From Verrucomicrobiota bacterium (GTDB lineage Bacteria; Verrucomicrobiota; Verrucomicrobiia; Opitutales; Opitutaceae), in NCBI GenBank assembly GCA_023386835.1, contig JAEWIY010000147.1, positions 1-18,130 on the forward strand: a DNA stretch of 18,130 bases, in the 5' to 3' direction. Both the position numbers and the translations under genes were made by a program. Below are positions 7,097 to 15,088 of this stretch, one piece after another. The notes below the pieces were generated by a model. The model was not told where the DNA came from, searched no databases, and was given only the letters and a program-made list of their open reading frames with translations. Position 1 is the stretch's first letter. Each line of letters begins with the position of its first letter.

Positions 7097-7741
7097 TTAA
7101 CGGGTGCCGGTACGAACGCGTTCCTGCACCGTTCGCCAGATGCGGCGAAGCTCGGCGAAATCCTCTTCGCGACTCCGGCTGGTGATCACGAAGTCGAACT
7201 TCGGCCTCTCGCGCAGTTCGTCGATGGCAGTCTGCATCCGCCGCTCGATTTCAGCCTCGGATTCGCCGCGCAGACGCAACCGCTGCTGCAGTTCGGGAAC
7301 CGGCACATCGATAAAGACCGTGCCCAGGTGCCGGCGCAGCAACGCGTTCTCAGCTGCGGCTCGGCGGAAATTGTCCACGCCCTGCACGTCGACGTTCACG
7401 ATCAAGCTCCGGCCCGCTGCGAGCGGCTCGAGCACGGAGCTCGCGAGGGTCCCGTAACGGTGCTTCCGGTGCACCCAAGCCCATTCCAAAAACGCCTGCT
7501 CGGCGACCTTCCGGTCAAACACGTCCGGCGCGAGAAAGTGGTAGTGCACGCCGTCCACCTCGCCCGGCCGCGGATCACGCGTCGTGGTGGTCACAATACG
7601 CGAGAAGCCCGGTACTTCGGCGACCATGCGTTCGCACAGCGTCGTTTTGCCCGAGCCGGCCGGACCGGCCAGGACCAACAGGACGGGCGGCGATGACGGA
7701 TCAGCCGCGGCCGCGGCGTTGCGTTCGTTCACAGACCCCAT
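7097..7741 (-). CDS. gmk: Guanylate kinase
   Basis: 214 residues, slightly longer than the usual 205 because of a 15-20 residue Ala/Ser-rich N-terminal extension. It phosphorylates GMP to GDP with ATP in the cytoplasm, feeding GTP and dGTP synthesis. The P-loop is GPAGSGKTT (26-34). The GMP-binding part has TTTTRDPRPGEVDGVHYHF (the family's usual S-H-T-T-R is here T-T-T-T-R) and FLEWAWVHRKHRYGT. VNVDVQG is the core strand before the lid, and RLRLRGESEAEIERRM is the arginine-rich lid/C-terminal helix region. It is the last gene of the miaB - membrane protein - gmk unit: the upstream stop codon is 6 bp away, and GAGG just before the ATG can serve as ribosome-binding site. Confidence 0.95.
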   Translation of the reverse strand: MGSVNERNAAAAADPSSPPVLLVLAGPAGSGKTTLCERMVAEVPGFSRIVTTTTRDPRPGEVDGVHYHFLAPDVFDRKVAEQAFLEWAWVHRKHRYGTLASSVLEPLAAGRSLIVNVDVQGVDNFRRAAAENALLRRHLGTVFIDVPVPELQQRLRLRGESEAEIERRMQTAIDELRERPKFDFVITSRSREEDFAELRRIWRTVQERVRTGTR

Positions 7742-7747
7742 TGCGCC

Positions 7748-8287
7748 TCAGTAGGTGAACGCCACGATGGAGAGCAGAACGCCGTAACCCGCCAGCGCCG
7801 CACCGAGAACGCGCGCGCGCTGCGGACGACGATAGAGCCACTCAAAAAAGTCGCGCAGCCGGAACGGAGAGGCTCCGAGGTAAATGGCCAGCGCCACCGC
7901 CACAAACACCGCCGTCACCATGAACAATCGCTGCGGCAGATGGTACTCCATGTACGCGGCGTCGAGGAGCGGCGTCGCCGCGAGCAGCGTCAGCACCGCC
8001 AGCCCACGCACCGCCAGGAAATCCGGCACGACCACAAACGCCGCCCCGGCGACCACAAGGAAGAAGAAGAACAGCTGCACGCGATACTGCCCAAAATCCG
8101 CCTCCGACAGGTGCCACACCCGGTAGAGGAACCACGCGGCACCCAGGCCGAAGAAGACAATCGCGGCGGTGCGGGAGCGGGGCAGCCGCTTGATCGACGT
8201 GGTGACCGCGGCGTGGTTGATCAAGAACAGCAGCCCGAGCGCGATCAGCACGAGACCCGGCAGCAAGGTGGCAAGCGTGAGTGACAT
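7748..8287 (-). CDS. Small integral membrane protein of unknown function
   Basis: 179 residues and strongly hydrophobic. I count about five membrane helices: around residues 5-25 (LLPGLVLIALGLLFLI), 40-58 (AAIVFFGLGAAWFLYRVW), 70-87 (VQLFFFFLVVAGAAFVVV), 93-140 (one or two segments including FMVTAVFVAVALAIYLG) and 158-178 at the C-terminus. Short charged loops (SIKRLPRSR, FEWLYRRPQRAR) suggest a positive-inside topology. I recognise no family. It lies 83 bp downstream of miaB and 6 bp upstream of gmk on the same strand, so it is probably co-transcribed, but this gives no clue to its role because both neighbours are housekeeping enzymes. Confidence 0.8.
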   Translation of the reverse strand: MSLTLATLLPGLVLIALGLLFLINHAAVTTSIKRLPRSRTAAIVFFGLGAAWFLYRVWHLSEADFGQYRVQLFFFFLVVAGAAFVVVPDFLAVRGLAVLTLLAATPLLDAAYMEYHLPQRLFMVTAVFVAVALAIYLGASPFRLRDFFEWLYRRPQRARVLGAALAGYGVLLSIVAFTY

Positions 8288-8370
8288 CGAAAGTTATTCC
8301 TGGAATCGGCGCGCATACCGCGCCGGTCCACGACGGCAATCCGGCACGCGCGATACCTGCGTCGGGTTGC

Positions 8371-9747
8371 TCATGCGGTGACGGAGCGATCCACCCCGGC
8401 CAGCACGAGTTCACCGTACAAAGTGCTCACGCTCGCCCGCTCAATGCGCAGCGGCACCAACTGGCCGACCAGACGCGGATCCGCGTCGAAGATCGTCACG
8501 CGGTTTCCGCGGGTGCGGCCCGTGTAGCGCTGACCGGTCTTGTCCGGCCCTTCCACCAGCACCTCCTGCTCCGTGCCGATCAACGTCGCGTTGCGGCGCT
8601 CCGAATTACGGCGCAGTAGGTCGAGCAGGATCTGGTTACGCTCCTCCTTCACCTCGTCCGGGATCTGGTCCGGCAGTTCCGCGGCGGGCGTGCCGGTGCG
8701 GACCGAGTACTTGAAAATGTACGCCATGTCGAAGTTGCACGCTTCGAATAACTCGCGCGTCTGCTCAAACTCCTCCGCCGTCTCGCCGGGAAATCCGACG
8801 ATGATGTCGGTCGAGAAGTACATGTCGGGCCGGACGGCCCGGAGCGCCTGCACGATCTCGGCGTAACGCTCGCGTGAATACGGCCGGTTCATCGCGCGCA
8901 GGATGCGATTGCTCCCGCTCTGCATCGGCAGGTGCACGTACTCGCATAGTTTCGGCAGCCGTCCGTACGCCTCCACCAGGTCCTGCTTGAACCCGCGGGG
9001 ATGCGGCGACGTGAACCGGATCCGCTCAATGCCCTCGATCGCGTGCACCTGCTCGAGCAGCTGGACAAACGGCGAAATGCCGCCGGCATGCACGTAATCG
9101 CGCCGGCCGTAACTCGTCACGATCTGGCCGAGCAGCGTGATCTCACGCACGCCACGCGCCGCCAGTTCGCGGCATTCAGCGACGATCTCGTTCATCGGGC
9201 GCGACCGCTCGTCTCCGCGTGTCTTCGGCACAATGCAGAAGGCGCAATCCATGTTGCAGCCCTGCTGGATCGAAACGAACGCGCTGATCTGGCGCTCCTC
9301 CGTCACGAGGTGATCACGAATCGTGTTCTGGGACCCTTCCTCTTCGCCGATGTCGACGATGCTCTGCCCCACCGGCACGCCGGCCGCCCGCGCCGCGCGC
9401 AGGTTGTCGAGGTAGTCCGGGACCTGGTGAAACTTCTGTGTGCCGACGATCAGGTCGACGTCCGGCAGGCGATCGAGAATTTCCGCGCCGCGGTTCTGCG
9501 CCATGCAGCCAAGAATGCCCAAAACGAAGTCGGGGTTCTTGCGTTTCCGTTGCGCGACGTAACCCGCTTTCCCCAACGCCTTCTGTTCGGCCGCATCACG
9601 CACGCTGCAGGTATTCAGCAGCATGATATCGCAATCCTCTTCCGCACCGACAATCCGGTAGCCGCGCGCCCGCAGCATCGCCGCGACCGCCTCGCTGTCG
9701 CGTTCGTTCATCTGACAGCCGTAAGTCTTGATGTGGACGCGATTCAT
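8371..9747 (-). CDS. miaB: tRNA-2-methylthio-N6-dimethylallyladenosine synthase
   Basis: 458 residues, the normal length. It adds the methylthio group to i6A37 in tRNAs reading UNN codons, using two [4Fe-4S] clusters and SAM. The N-terminal UPF0004 domain supplies Cys11 (TYGCQMN), Cys47 (LLNTCSVR) and Cys81 (GILGCMAQ). The radical SAM cluster is Cys164, Cys168, Cys171 (GCNMDCAFC), followed by IVPKTRGDERSRP. The TRAM domain is at the C-terminus (about 385-450, with GRTRGNRVTIF). The usual GQNVNSY motif reads GQIVTSY here, a mild deviation. The full-length MTTase architecture and the dimethylallyl-type TRGDERSRP signature favour MiaB over MtaB or RimO. It is the first large gene of the unit with the membrane protein and gmk. 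Its ATG overlaps the stop of a candidate short ORF. Confidence 0.95.
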   Translation of the reverse strand: MNRVHIKTYGCQMNERDSEAVAAMLRARGYRIVGAEEDCDIMLLNTCSVRDAAEQKALGKAGYVAQRKRKNPDFVLGILGCMAQNRGAEILDRLPDVDLIVGTQKFHQVPDYLDNLRAARAAGVPVGQSIVDIGEEEGSQNTIRDHLVTEERQISAFVSIQQGCNMDCAFCIVPKTRGDERSRPMNEIVAECRELAARGVREITLLGQIVTSYGRRDYVHAGGISPFVQLLEQVHAIEGIERIRFTSPHPRGFKQDLVEAYGRLPKLCEYVHLPMQSGSNRILRAMNRPYSRERYAEIVQALRAVRPDMYFSTDIIVGFPGETAEEFEQTRELFEACNFDMAYIFKYSVRTGTPAAELPDQIPDEVKEERNQILLDLLRRNSERRNATLIGTEQEVLVEGPDKTGQRYTGRTRGNRVTIFDADPRLVGQLVPLRIERASVSTLYGELVLAGVDRSVTA

Positions 9748-9848
9748 GCCACGCCCTCACATCCCGCGCACAGCTCCGCTCGCACCGCCGCACGGGCGGC
9801 CGCGACAACGGCAGGCAACGGATCTTCGACCAGACTCATCAGCAACAA
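9744..9848 (-). CDS. Candidate 34-residue leader ORF overlapping miaB
   Basis: A short frame begins at a TTG (9848-9846) with GAGGAG (9861-9856) seven nt upstream, ideal spacing, and ends at a TGA that overlaps the miaB ATG as ATGA. An in-frame ATG at 9839 would give 31 residues. The product is Ala/Val-rich with two cysteines (ELCAGCEG) near its end and matches nothing I know. The ATGA overlap is the usual geometry of translational coupling, and miaB has no strong Shine-Dalgarno sequence of its own in front of its ATG. It may be a real small gene, a leader that delivers ribosomes to miaB, or chance. Confidence 0.35.
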   Translation of the reverse strand: MLLMSLVEDPLPAVVAAARAAVRAELCAGCEGVA

Positions 9849-10014
9849 TCGGCGGCTCCTCACGAGCCACGCGCGAACCGGCCTAAGTAAACCGCACAGC
9901 CCACCGGTCAAACGGGAAAAACCCCACTGCGGCTCCCTACCCCTTCGCCCGCCTCCGGCGGTCTGGCCGCCAGCCACGCAACCCGCTGCAGTAACGCGGG
10001 TCAGAGGCACACCC

Positions 10015-11091
10015 ATGCGATCCGTCTCGGTCAGGGCGTTGGCAGGTCTGATGGCAAACCTGTGGTGGTTCTCTCCGACTGGCGTAAATGCCGAGGATGA
10101 GCTGCGCATCACCGCCGATCCGCTGCCCTCTTCGACGGCCGAACCGGCGCCCAGCGTGCGTTTCAATGACCCCGACGAAACGGTTCCCGAGTCCGCCGAG
10201 CTGCCGGCACCGGGACGGGTGGAGTCTTTCGAGGAAGAAATCCCGCGCATCGAGGACCCCGGCACGAACATTCAAATGACGGATGATTCGCTGTTTCCGC
10301 TACCCCGGCGCGAGGACTGGCAGGCCCTGTCACGACGTCTCAGCTTCGCGCTCGCCGCCGGTTCAATCGAGCAACTCGCCGCGCTAGAGCCGGAACTCAA
10401 AATCGCTTTGGCTGCGCTCGACGCCATTCCCGGGCATGTGGAGTACGCCGAGTGGCTGCGCGCGCGGATGGGTGACGTTGAAGTGGCCGCGGTGGTCAGC
10501 CGCCGAACAGCAATGCGCGACAGCCCTGTGGTGTCGTTGGCAGGCACAGAGCCGATTCCGATGTACGACGTGTGGCTAGAGTGGATGAAGGACCGGCCGG
10601 CCCCGCCGCGTGCGCAGGAGCTGGTACCGCAGCTGAAGCCAATTTTCGCCGCCGAGCGGCTGCCCCCCGCGTTGGTCTGGATCGCCGAAACCGAGTCGTC
10701 CTTCAACCCCAACGCCCGCAGTCCCGCCGGTGCCCGCGGGCTCTTTCAGCTCATGCCCGCCACCGCGCGCGAACTGGGGCTGAAGGTGAGCCCGACTGAC
10801 GAGCGGCTCGATCCGGTGCGCAACGCCGCGTCAGCCGCCCGGTATCTCGCGCAGCTTCGGCAGTCGTTCGGCGATTGGCCGCTTGCTCTCGCCGCGTACA
10901 ACGCCGGCCCGACCCGCGTCAGCCGGCTGCTTGAGGAGAATTCGGGGCGCACGTTTGCCGACATCGCCGAGGCCCTGCCGCTCGAAACGCGCCTCTACGT
11001 GCCCAAGGTGCTCGCCACCGTCACGGTTCGTGAAGGCGTCACTCCCTCCGCGCTCGCACTCGTCGATACTCTCGTGGCCACGGACGCGTGA
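10015..11091 (+). CDS. Secreted lytic transglycosylase (SLT domain), tandem copy 1
   Basis: 358 residues from the ATG at 10015, supported by AGAGG seven nt upstream and a signal peptide (hydrophobic residues about 8-24, likely cleavage after VNA at 26). The frame stays open far upstream, but that stretch is an antisense shadow of miaB. Residues about 95-160 form a helical module (REDWQALSRRLSFALAAGS). The SLT domain spans about 200-320: catalytic Glu227 in AETESSFNP, then SPAGARGLFQLMPATARELG and PLALAAYNAGPTRV. The C-terminal ETRLYVPKVLATVTVREG fits MltD/Slt-type enzymes. It should cleave murein glycan strands to 1,6-anhydromuramyl ends in the periplasm. No LysM domains and no lipobox are present. 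A paralog follows immediately; miaB diverges on the left. Confidence 0.92.
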   Translation: MRSVSVRALAGLMANLWWFSPTGVNAEDELRITADPLPSSTAEPAPSVRFNDPDETVPESAELPAPGRVESFEEEIPRIEDPGTNIQMTDDSLFPLPRREDWQALSRRLSFALAAGSIEQLAALEPELKIALAALDAIPGHVEYAEWLRARMGDVEVAAVVSRRTAMRDSPVVSLAGTEPIPMYDVWLEWMKDRPAPPRAQELVPQLKPIFAAERLPPALVWIAETESSFNPNARSPAGARGLFQLMPATARELGLKVSPTDERLDPVRNAASAARYLAQLRQSFGDWPLALAAYNAGPTRVSRLLEENSGRTFADIAEALPLETRLYVPKVLATVTVREGVTPSALALVDTLVATDA

Positions 11092-11141
11092 GGACTGGTT
11101 TGTCATCGACGCGAAATTCCCAAATCGGCCGAAAGCGGGAT

Positions 11142-11158
11142 TGCCCGCGGAACGGGCA
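11142..11158. other. Small hairpin between the two transglycosylase genes
   Basis: TGCCCG and CGGGCA pair (6 bp) around a 5-nt CGGAA loop, 50 bp after the stop of copy 1. There is no T-run, so at most a weak pause or attenuation site. Readthrough into copy 2 seems likely. Confidence 0.25.
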
Positions 11159-11188
11159 GGCAGCTAAACCTCTCCGACTCCCGCGTCC

Positions 11189-11195
11189 AAGGAGG
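11189..11195 (+). promoter_or_regulatory. Strong Shine-Dalgarno of transglycosylase copy 2
   Basis: AAGGAGG ends 12 nt before the ATG at 11208 and is the clearest ribosome-binding sequence in the window. With the signal peptide that begins there, it fixes 11208 as the start rather than the in-frame codon at 11088. Confidence 0.7.
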
Positions 11196-11207
11196 TTTCC
11201 CTGCACG

Positions 11208-12410
11208 ATGCCGCGTCTTCCCGTTCGCCTCCTCCTCGCCTTCTTCCTCTCGTCCGTCACCGCTGCGACGACCCTGCTGGCGCAATCCTCAAATCCGCCG
11301 GATCCGGCCGAAACCCTGCCTCCGGCGAGCGAACCGGCCGGAAGCCCAGCCCCGACTTCGACCGCACCGGATCCAGCCCTCACCGCGCCCGCCGAGGCCG
11401 TCGTCGCTGAGCCGCCGAGCGCGAGCGCAGAACCGGTTGAGGAAGAGGAAGAAGAGGTCTGGGTCGGCGACCTCTTTGACCTCGGCGAAACGCTGTTCGA
11501 GACGTTTGCGCCCGAGGAGATCAAGGAACGGTACCGTTTCCCGACGCGCGAAGAATGGGACAGCTTCGCCGTGCGGCTGCAGCGCGCACTGGAGTCGAAT
11601 TCGCTTTCGCAACTGGCCGAGATGGAACCAGAGGCCCGCGCAGCCCTGGTCGCCCTCCGCGCCCTACCCGATTATGCCGAGTACGCGGACTGGCTCGAGG
11701 AGCGGCTGGACGACATCTCCGTCGCGCAGGAGATCTCGGATGCAACCGCTGCCCCGACTCCGCCTCCGCGTGGCTTGCCGCCAACCCGGCCGCAGCCGCC
11801 CGAAGGCAAGTCTGACACTCCGCCCCACCCGGCGGTTGAGCCGGCACCCGCGACAAATTGGGCAACCTTGATTCCGCACTACGACGTCTGGCTGAAACGA
11901 ATGAGGCAACGCCCACCACCCGCGCGGGCGGCCAAACTGGTTCCGCGGCTCAAGCCGGTGTTCACGGAGGCTTCGCTGCCGGATGCATTGGTCTGGGTTG
12001 CTGAGATCGAGTCATCGTTTAACCCGGCCGCACGCAGCCCCGTCGGCGCCCGGGGACTTTTCCAACTGATGCCCGGCACAGCAAAGGACCTGGGATTGCG
12101 CCTCGCGCCCTTTGATGAGCGGCTCGACCCGTTGAAGAATGCGCACTCAGCGGCCCGTTACCTCAACCGGCTGCACACCCGCTTTCAGGACTGGCCGCTC
12201 GCCCTCGCCGCCTACAACGCCGGCCCCGGACGCGTCGCGCGTCTCTTAAAGGAGAAACAGGCGAAGACGTTTGCGGAAATCGCCGAAGTCCTGCCGGCCG
12301 AAACCCGGCTCTACGTGCCCAAGGTGCTCGCCACCCTGGCTGTGCGTGAAGGCGTGACGCCGGACGAACTGGCGGACTCATCTGCCCGCACGGCAGACTA
12401 CCGCCGCTGA
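11208..12410 (+). CDS. Secreted lytic transglycosylase (SLT domain), tandem copy 2
   Basis: 400 residues. The signal peptide covers residues 1-25 (LPVRLLLAFFLSSVTAATTLLA). A Pro/Ala/Glu-rich linker (about 26-85) contains an acidic EEEEEE run. The helical module seen in copy 1 recurs at about 105-175 (TREEWDSFAVRLQRALESNS). A second Pro-rich linker (about 180-220) precedes the SLT domain at about 222-360: catalytic Glu268 in AEIESSFNP, then SPVGARGLFQLMPGTAKDLG and PLALAAYNAGPGRV, then ETRLYVPKVLATLAVREG. It is the paralog of the preceding gene over both the helical module and the catalytic domain, 116 bp downstream, and differs mainly by its longer linkers, which could let it reach further into the wall. 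The likely role is murein remodelling in the periplasm. Confidence 0.92.
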   Translation: MPRLPVRLLLAFFLSSVTAATTLLAQSSNPPDPAETLPPASEPAGSPAPTSTAPDPALTAPAEAVVAEPPSASAEPVEEEEEEVWVGDLFDLGETLFETFAPEEIKERYRFPTREEWDSFAVRLQRALESNSLSQLAEMEPEARAALVALRALPDYAEYADWLEERLDDISVAQEISDATAAPTPPPRGLPPTRPQPPEGKSDTPPHPAVEPAPATNWATLIPHYDVWLKRMRQRPPPARAAKLVPRLKPVFTEASLPDALVWVAEIESSFNPAARSPVGARGLFQLMPGTAKDLGLRLAPFDERLDPLKNAHSAARYLNRLHTRFQDWPLALAAYNAGPGRVARLLKEKQAKTFAEIAEVLPAETRLYVPKVLATLAVREGVTPDELADSSARTADYRR

Positions 12411-12447
12411 CGTCCAACGCGGCCGCAGTTCGCTCGTCGATCGCGCG

Positions 12448-12464
12448 GTTCGCAAAAGGCGAAC
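12448..12464. other. Hairpin after the transglycosylase pair
   Basis: GTTCGC and GCGAAC pair around a 5-nt AAAAG loop, 37 bp past the stop of copy 2. No T-run follows, so its role as a terminator is uncertain. The remainder of the gap to 12532 shows nothing else. Confidence 0.3.
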
Positions 12465-12532
12465 TCGGCACCGACGGCGAACGATGAGGATTTCGCATCG
12501 CCAGCCGCGCGTGCGGAGTTTTCCTGCGCCCC

Positions 12533-13879
12533 ATGGGATTACTCGATCGGCTCGTTGGCAAAACCGCCAAACCATCGTCCGCCCGGCCGGCCACGCCGTC
12601 CAGTCCGGCTCCGGCGGAACCGACGCCGCAACCGGACGCCAGCACCCCTGCCGGTCCCAGCGGCAACCTGTTGCCCCAACTCGCGGCCGCGCGCGAGCGG
12701 CTCGAGAAACGCGAGCTGCAAGCGGCACGAGAGATCTATGACGAAGTGCTCGCCGGTGCCGGTGATCGCCCGGACGTGCTCGTCACCATTTCGGGCGACC
12801 TCGGCTCCTGCGGCTACTTTGAACCGATCGTCGAGCTGATCGCGCCTCGTTACGATGCCGAGCGTCATGGACCGGCCACCGGCTTGAACCTGCTGCAGGC
12901 GTACCTCGCGTTGCGCAATCCCGAGGCCGCGCAGCACGTGCTCGACATCCTTTTCGCCCTCAAACGGCCCGATCTCGAAGACCGACTCTGGGGATTTTCC
13001 AACGCCATCGCGGAGCTGATCGAAGCCCGCCGCAAGTCCGGGACCAGCACGGCGCCGGCGCGCGCAGCCGCCCAGCAGATCAACCTCGTCACCATCAGCC
13101 GGCCGATCTGGTCCTACGGACTTGAGGCGGTGCCGGCTCTGCTTCCGACGAAAAACCCGCCACTTCGCCGCGTCGCGATCGCCCAGCTCGCCACCCCGGT
13201 GGAGGATTGGGCCGCGAAAATGACGCAGCCCGAGGACGCCGCCGGGCGCTTCAGCCGCGGCTTCGCCCTGTGGCTGGCGGAGACATTGTATTTCTCCGCC
13301 CAATACGAGGCGTCCGCGGCCGTCGGCGTGGTCTCCCAAAACCACTACGCGCTCTTCCCGGTGGAATGGACGGCCGACAACATTCGCCAGCTCATCGATA
13401 CCGGCGGCAAGTTCGACTACGTGATGACGGGCATGCTGCAGGAACGCAGCGGTGACTTCGCCCTGGTCCTGCGGCTGTGGGAGATCAAGACGTTCCGCCA
13501 GCGCAAGACCTTCGAGGTGAAGTGGACGCCCGCTGACGCCGACGCCGCGCTGCTGCGCCTGCACGAGCAGCTTCGCGTCTTCTTCGAGTGGAAGACCGCC
13601 GACGGACTTCCATACCAGCCGCCGGCCTCGCCCACGCGCTGGATTCACGCGCTGGGAACGTCGCTGTCGCACTTCCTCGTCGGCAAGAGTGTGCTCGCGA
13701 AGGAGCAACTGGCGCCCTGGCCGGCCGACTTGCCGGCGGCGAACGAAGGTGCCATCGCATCGCTCGCCCATCTGACGCTGCAGGCGCGAGCACGCGAATT
13801 GGGTTCGCCCGTTCCCCCCGAGCAACCGCTCGCCGAAGATGCGCACGTGTCGGCCGCTCGGGACGCGCTCGGACTTTAG
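12533..13879 (+). CDS. TPR-like protein with possible TolB/FlgO-like domain, function unknown
   Basis: 448 residues, no signal peptide. Residues about 14-43 are a Pro/Ala/Ser-rich linker after a short MGLLDRLVGK start. Residues about 48-155 look alpha-helical with TPR-like pairs (LAAARERLEKRELQAAREIY; GLNLLQAYLALRNPEAAQHV). Residues about 182-350 have an alternating alpha/beta pattern: an initial strand, ALWLAETLYFSAQYEA, then DYVMTGMLQERSGDFALVLR and LWEIKTFRQRKTF. That second part recalls the TolB N-terminal/FlgO-type fold, where a GADY-x-L-x-G strand is followed by a strand for the response variable; this is my reading, not an established match. It follows the transglycosylases by 122 bp and precedes the DAHP synthase by 74 bp on the same strand; co-function is not evident. 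No clear Shine-Dalgarno sequence at ideal distance. Confidence 0.8.
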   Translation: MGLLDRLVGKTAKPSSARPATPSSPAPAEPTPQPDASTPAGPSGNLLPQLAAARERLEKRELQAAREIYDEVLAGAGDRPDVLVTISGDLGSCGYFEPIVELIAPRYDAERHGPATGLNLLQAYLALRNPEAAQHVLDILFALKRPDLEDRLWGFSNAIAELIEARRKSGTSTAPARAAAQQINLVTISRPIWSYGLEAVPALLPTKNPPLRRVAIAQLATPVEDWAAKMTQPEDAAGRFSRGFALWLAETLYFSAQYEASAAVGVVSQNHYALFPVEWTADNIRQLIDTGGKFDYVMTGMLQERSGDFALVLRLWEIKTFRQRKTFEVKWTPADADAALLRLHEQLRVFFEWKTADGLPYQPPASPTRWIHALGTSLSHFLVGKSVLAKEQLAPWPADLPAANEGAIASLAHLTLQARARELGSPVPPEQPLAEDAHVSAARDALGL

Positions 13880-13953
13880 CCGCAGCCCGGGAGCGGGCCT
13901 TCCCGGCGCGCCGCTTGCCACCAAGGACCGCGATCGGCACGGTCGCTGTCGGC

Positions 13954-15027
13954 ATGTCGCAAACCGCAGACCTTCGTATTCGCGCCACCAAGGCGCTCAT
14001 CGCGCCCGCCGTGCTGGCCGACGAACTCCCGCTCGCGGCGAGCGCGGCCGACCTGATCGCACGGACGCGTCGGGAGGTGGCGGCGATCCTGCGTGGCGAG
14101 GATGATCGGCTGCTGGTCGTGACCGGGCCGTGCTCGGTGCATGATCCGGCCGCGGCCCTGGAGTACGGCGAGCGGCTGCGCCCGCTGCAGGAGACGTACC
14201 GGCAGGATCTGCTGCTGGTCATGCGCGTCTACTTCGAAAAACCCCGCACCGTCACCGGATGGAAAGGGTTGATCAACGATCCGCTGCGCGACGGGAGTTG
14301 TCAGATCAACCGGGGCCTCCGGCTCGCGCGCGAGCTGCTGGTCCGCCTCGGCGAACGCGGACTGGCCGTCGGCACCGAGTTTCTGGATACAACGCTGGGG
14401 CAGTACTACGCCGACGCGGTGAGTTGGGGGGCCATCGGCGCGCGTACGGTGGAGAGCCAGGTGCATCGTGAACTGGCATCCGGGCTCTCAATGCCCGTCG
14501 GCTTCAAGAACCGCACCGACGGCAACATTCAGGTGGCGATCGACGCGATCCGCTCCGCCCGCGTGCCGCACTGGTTTCCTTCGCTGACCCGGGAAGGCGC
14601 CCCCGCGATCATGGGAACGGCGGGCAACGAGGACGCGCACCTTGTGCTCCGCGGCGGCACGTCCGGACCCAACTATGAAGCGACACACCTGCAGCGAGCG
14701 GCCGAGTTGCTCCGGCAGCACGGGCTGCCGCCCTATCTGATGGTGGATTGCAGCCATGCCAACAGCGGCAAGGACCCGGCGCGGCAACCCGCGGTCGCCG
14801 CGGACCTGGCGCAGCAGATTGCGGACGGCCAGCGAGCCATCGCGGCGGTCATGCTCGAAAGCCACCTCGTCGGTGGAACGCAGCCGCTGGATGCTGAACC
14901 GCTCGTTTACGGCCAGAGCATCACCGATGCATGCCTCGCCTGGTCGGAGACGGTCCCGCTGTTCGAACAGCTGGCGAGGGCGGTCCGCGCGCGCCGTGAG
15001 TTGGTCTTGCGGACCGCGACCAAGTGA
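13954..15027 (+). CDS. aroF/aroG-like: 3-deoxy-7-phosphoheptulonate (DAHP) synthase, class I
   Basis: 357 residues from the ATG at 13954, close to the 350 of E. coli AroG. The frame extends upstream, but that part overlaps the preceding gene. It condenses phosphoenolpyruvate with erythrose 4-phosphate in the first step of the shikimate pathway. The metal ligands are all present: Cys60 (TGPCSVHD), His268 (DCSHANSGK), Glu302 (LESHLVGG) and Asp325 (SITDAC), matching Cys61, His268, Glu302 and Asp326 of AroG. Substrate-binding segments RVYFEKPRTVTGWKGLINDP and GNIQVAIDAI are intact. The sequence belongs to the AroF/G/H (I-alpha) branch. Which aromatic amino acid inhibits it cannot be told from inspection. 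No other aromatic pathway genes are adjacent. Confidence 0.95.
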   Translation: MSQTADLRIRATKALIAPAVLADELPLAASAADLIARTRREVAAILRGEDDRLLVVTGPCSVHDPAAALEYGERLRPLQETYRQDLLLVMRVYFEKPRTVTGWKGLINDPLRDGSCQINRGLRLARELLVRLGERGLAVGTEFLDTTLGQYYADAVSWGAIGARTVESQVHRELASGLSMPVGFKNRTDGNIQVAIDAIRSARVPHWFPSLTREGAPAIMGTAGNEDAHLVLRGGTSGPNYEATHLQRAAELLRQHGLPPYLMVDCSHANSGKDPARQPAVAADLAQQIADGQRAIAAVMLESHLVGGTQPLDAEPLVYGQSITDACLAWSETVPLFEQLARAVRARRELVLRTATK

Positions 15028-15088
15028 GTTCGCGCGCTCGCGCGAGGCGGCTGAACCGTCGCGAACGGCTCCCGTTATCCCTCGGCGC

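Noticed and set aside
9001..10014. In-frame upstream extension of transglycosylase copy 1
   Set aside because: It would run antisense through the miaB 5' half; the ATG at 10015 has a ribosome-binding site and a signal peptide.
12539..13924. A 461-codon minus-strand frame
   Set aside because: Antisense to the TPR-like gene, which has the better amino-acid composition and secondary-structure pattern; the minus product is Arg/Gly/Gln-rich without motifs.
13588..13953. In-frame upstream extension of the DAHP synthase
   Set aside because: Overlaps the coding end of the preceding gene in another frame; the family normally starts near the ATG at 13954.
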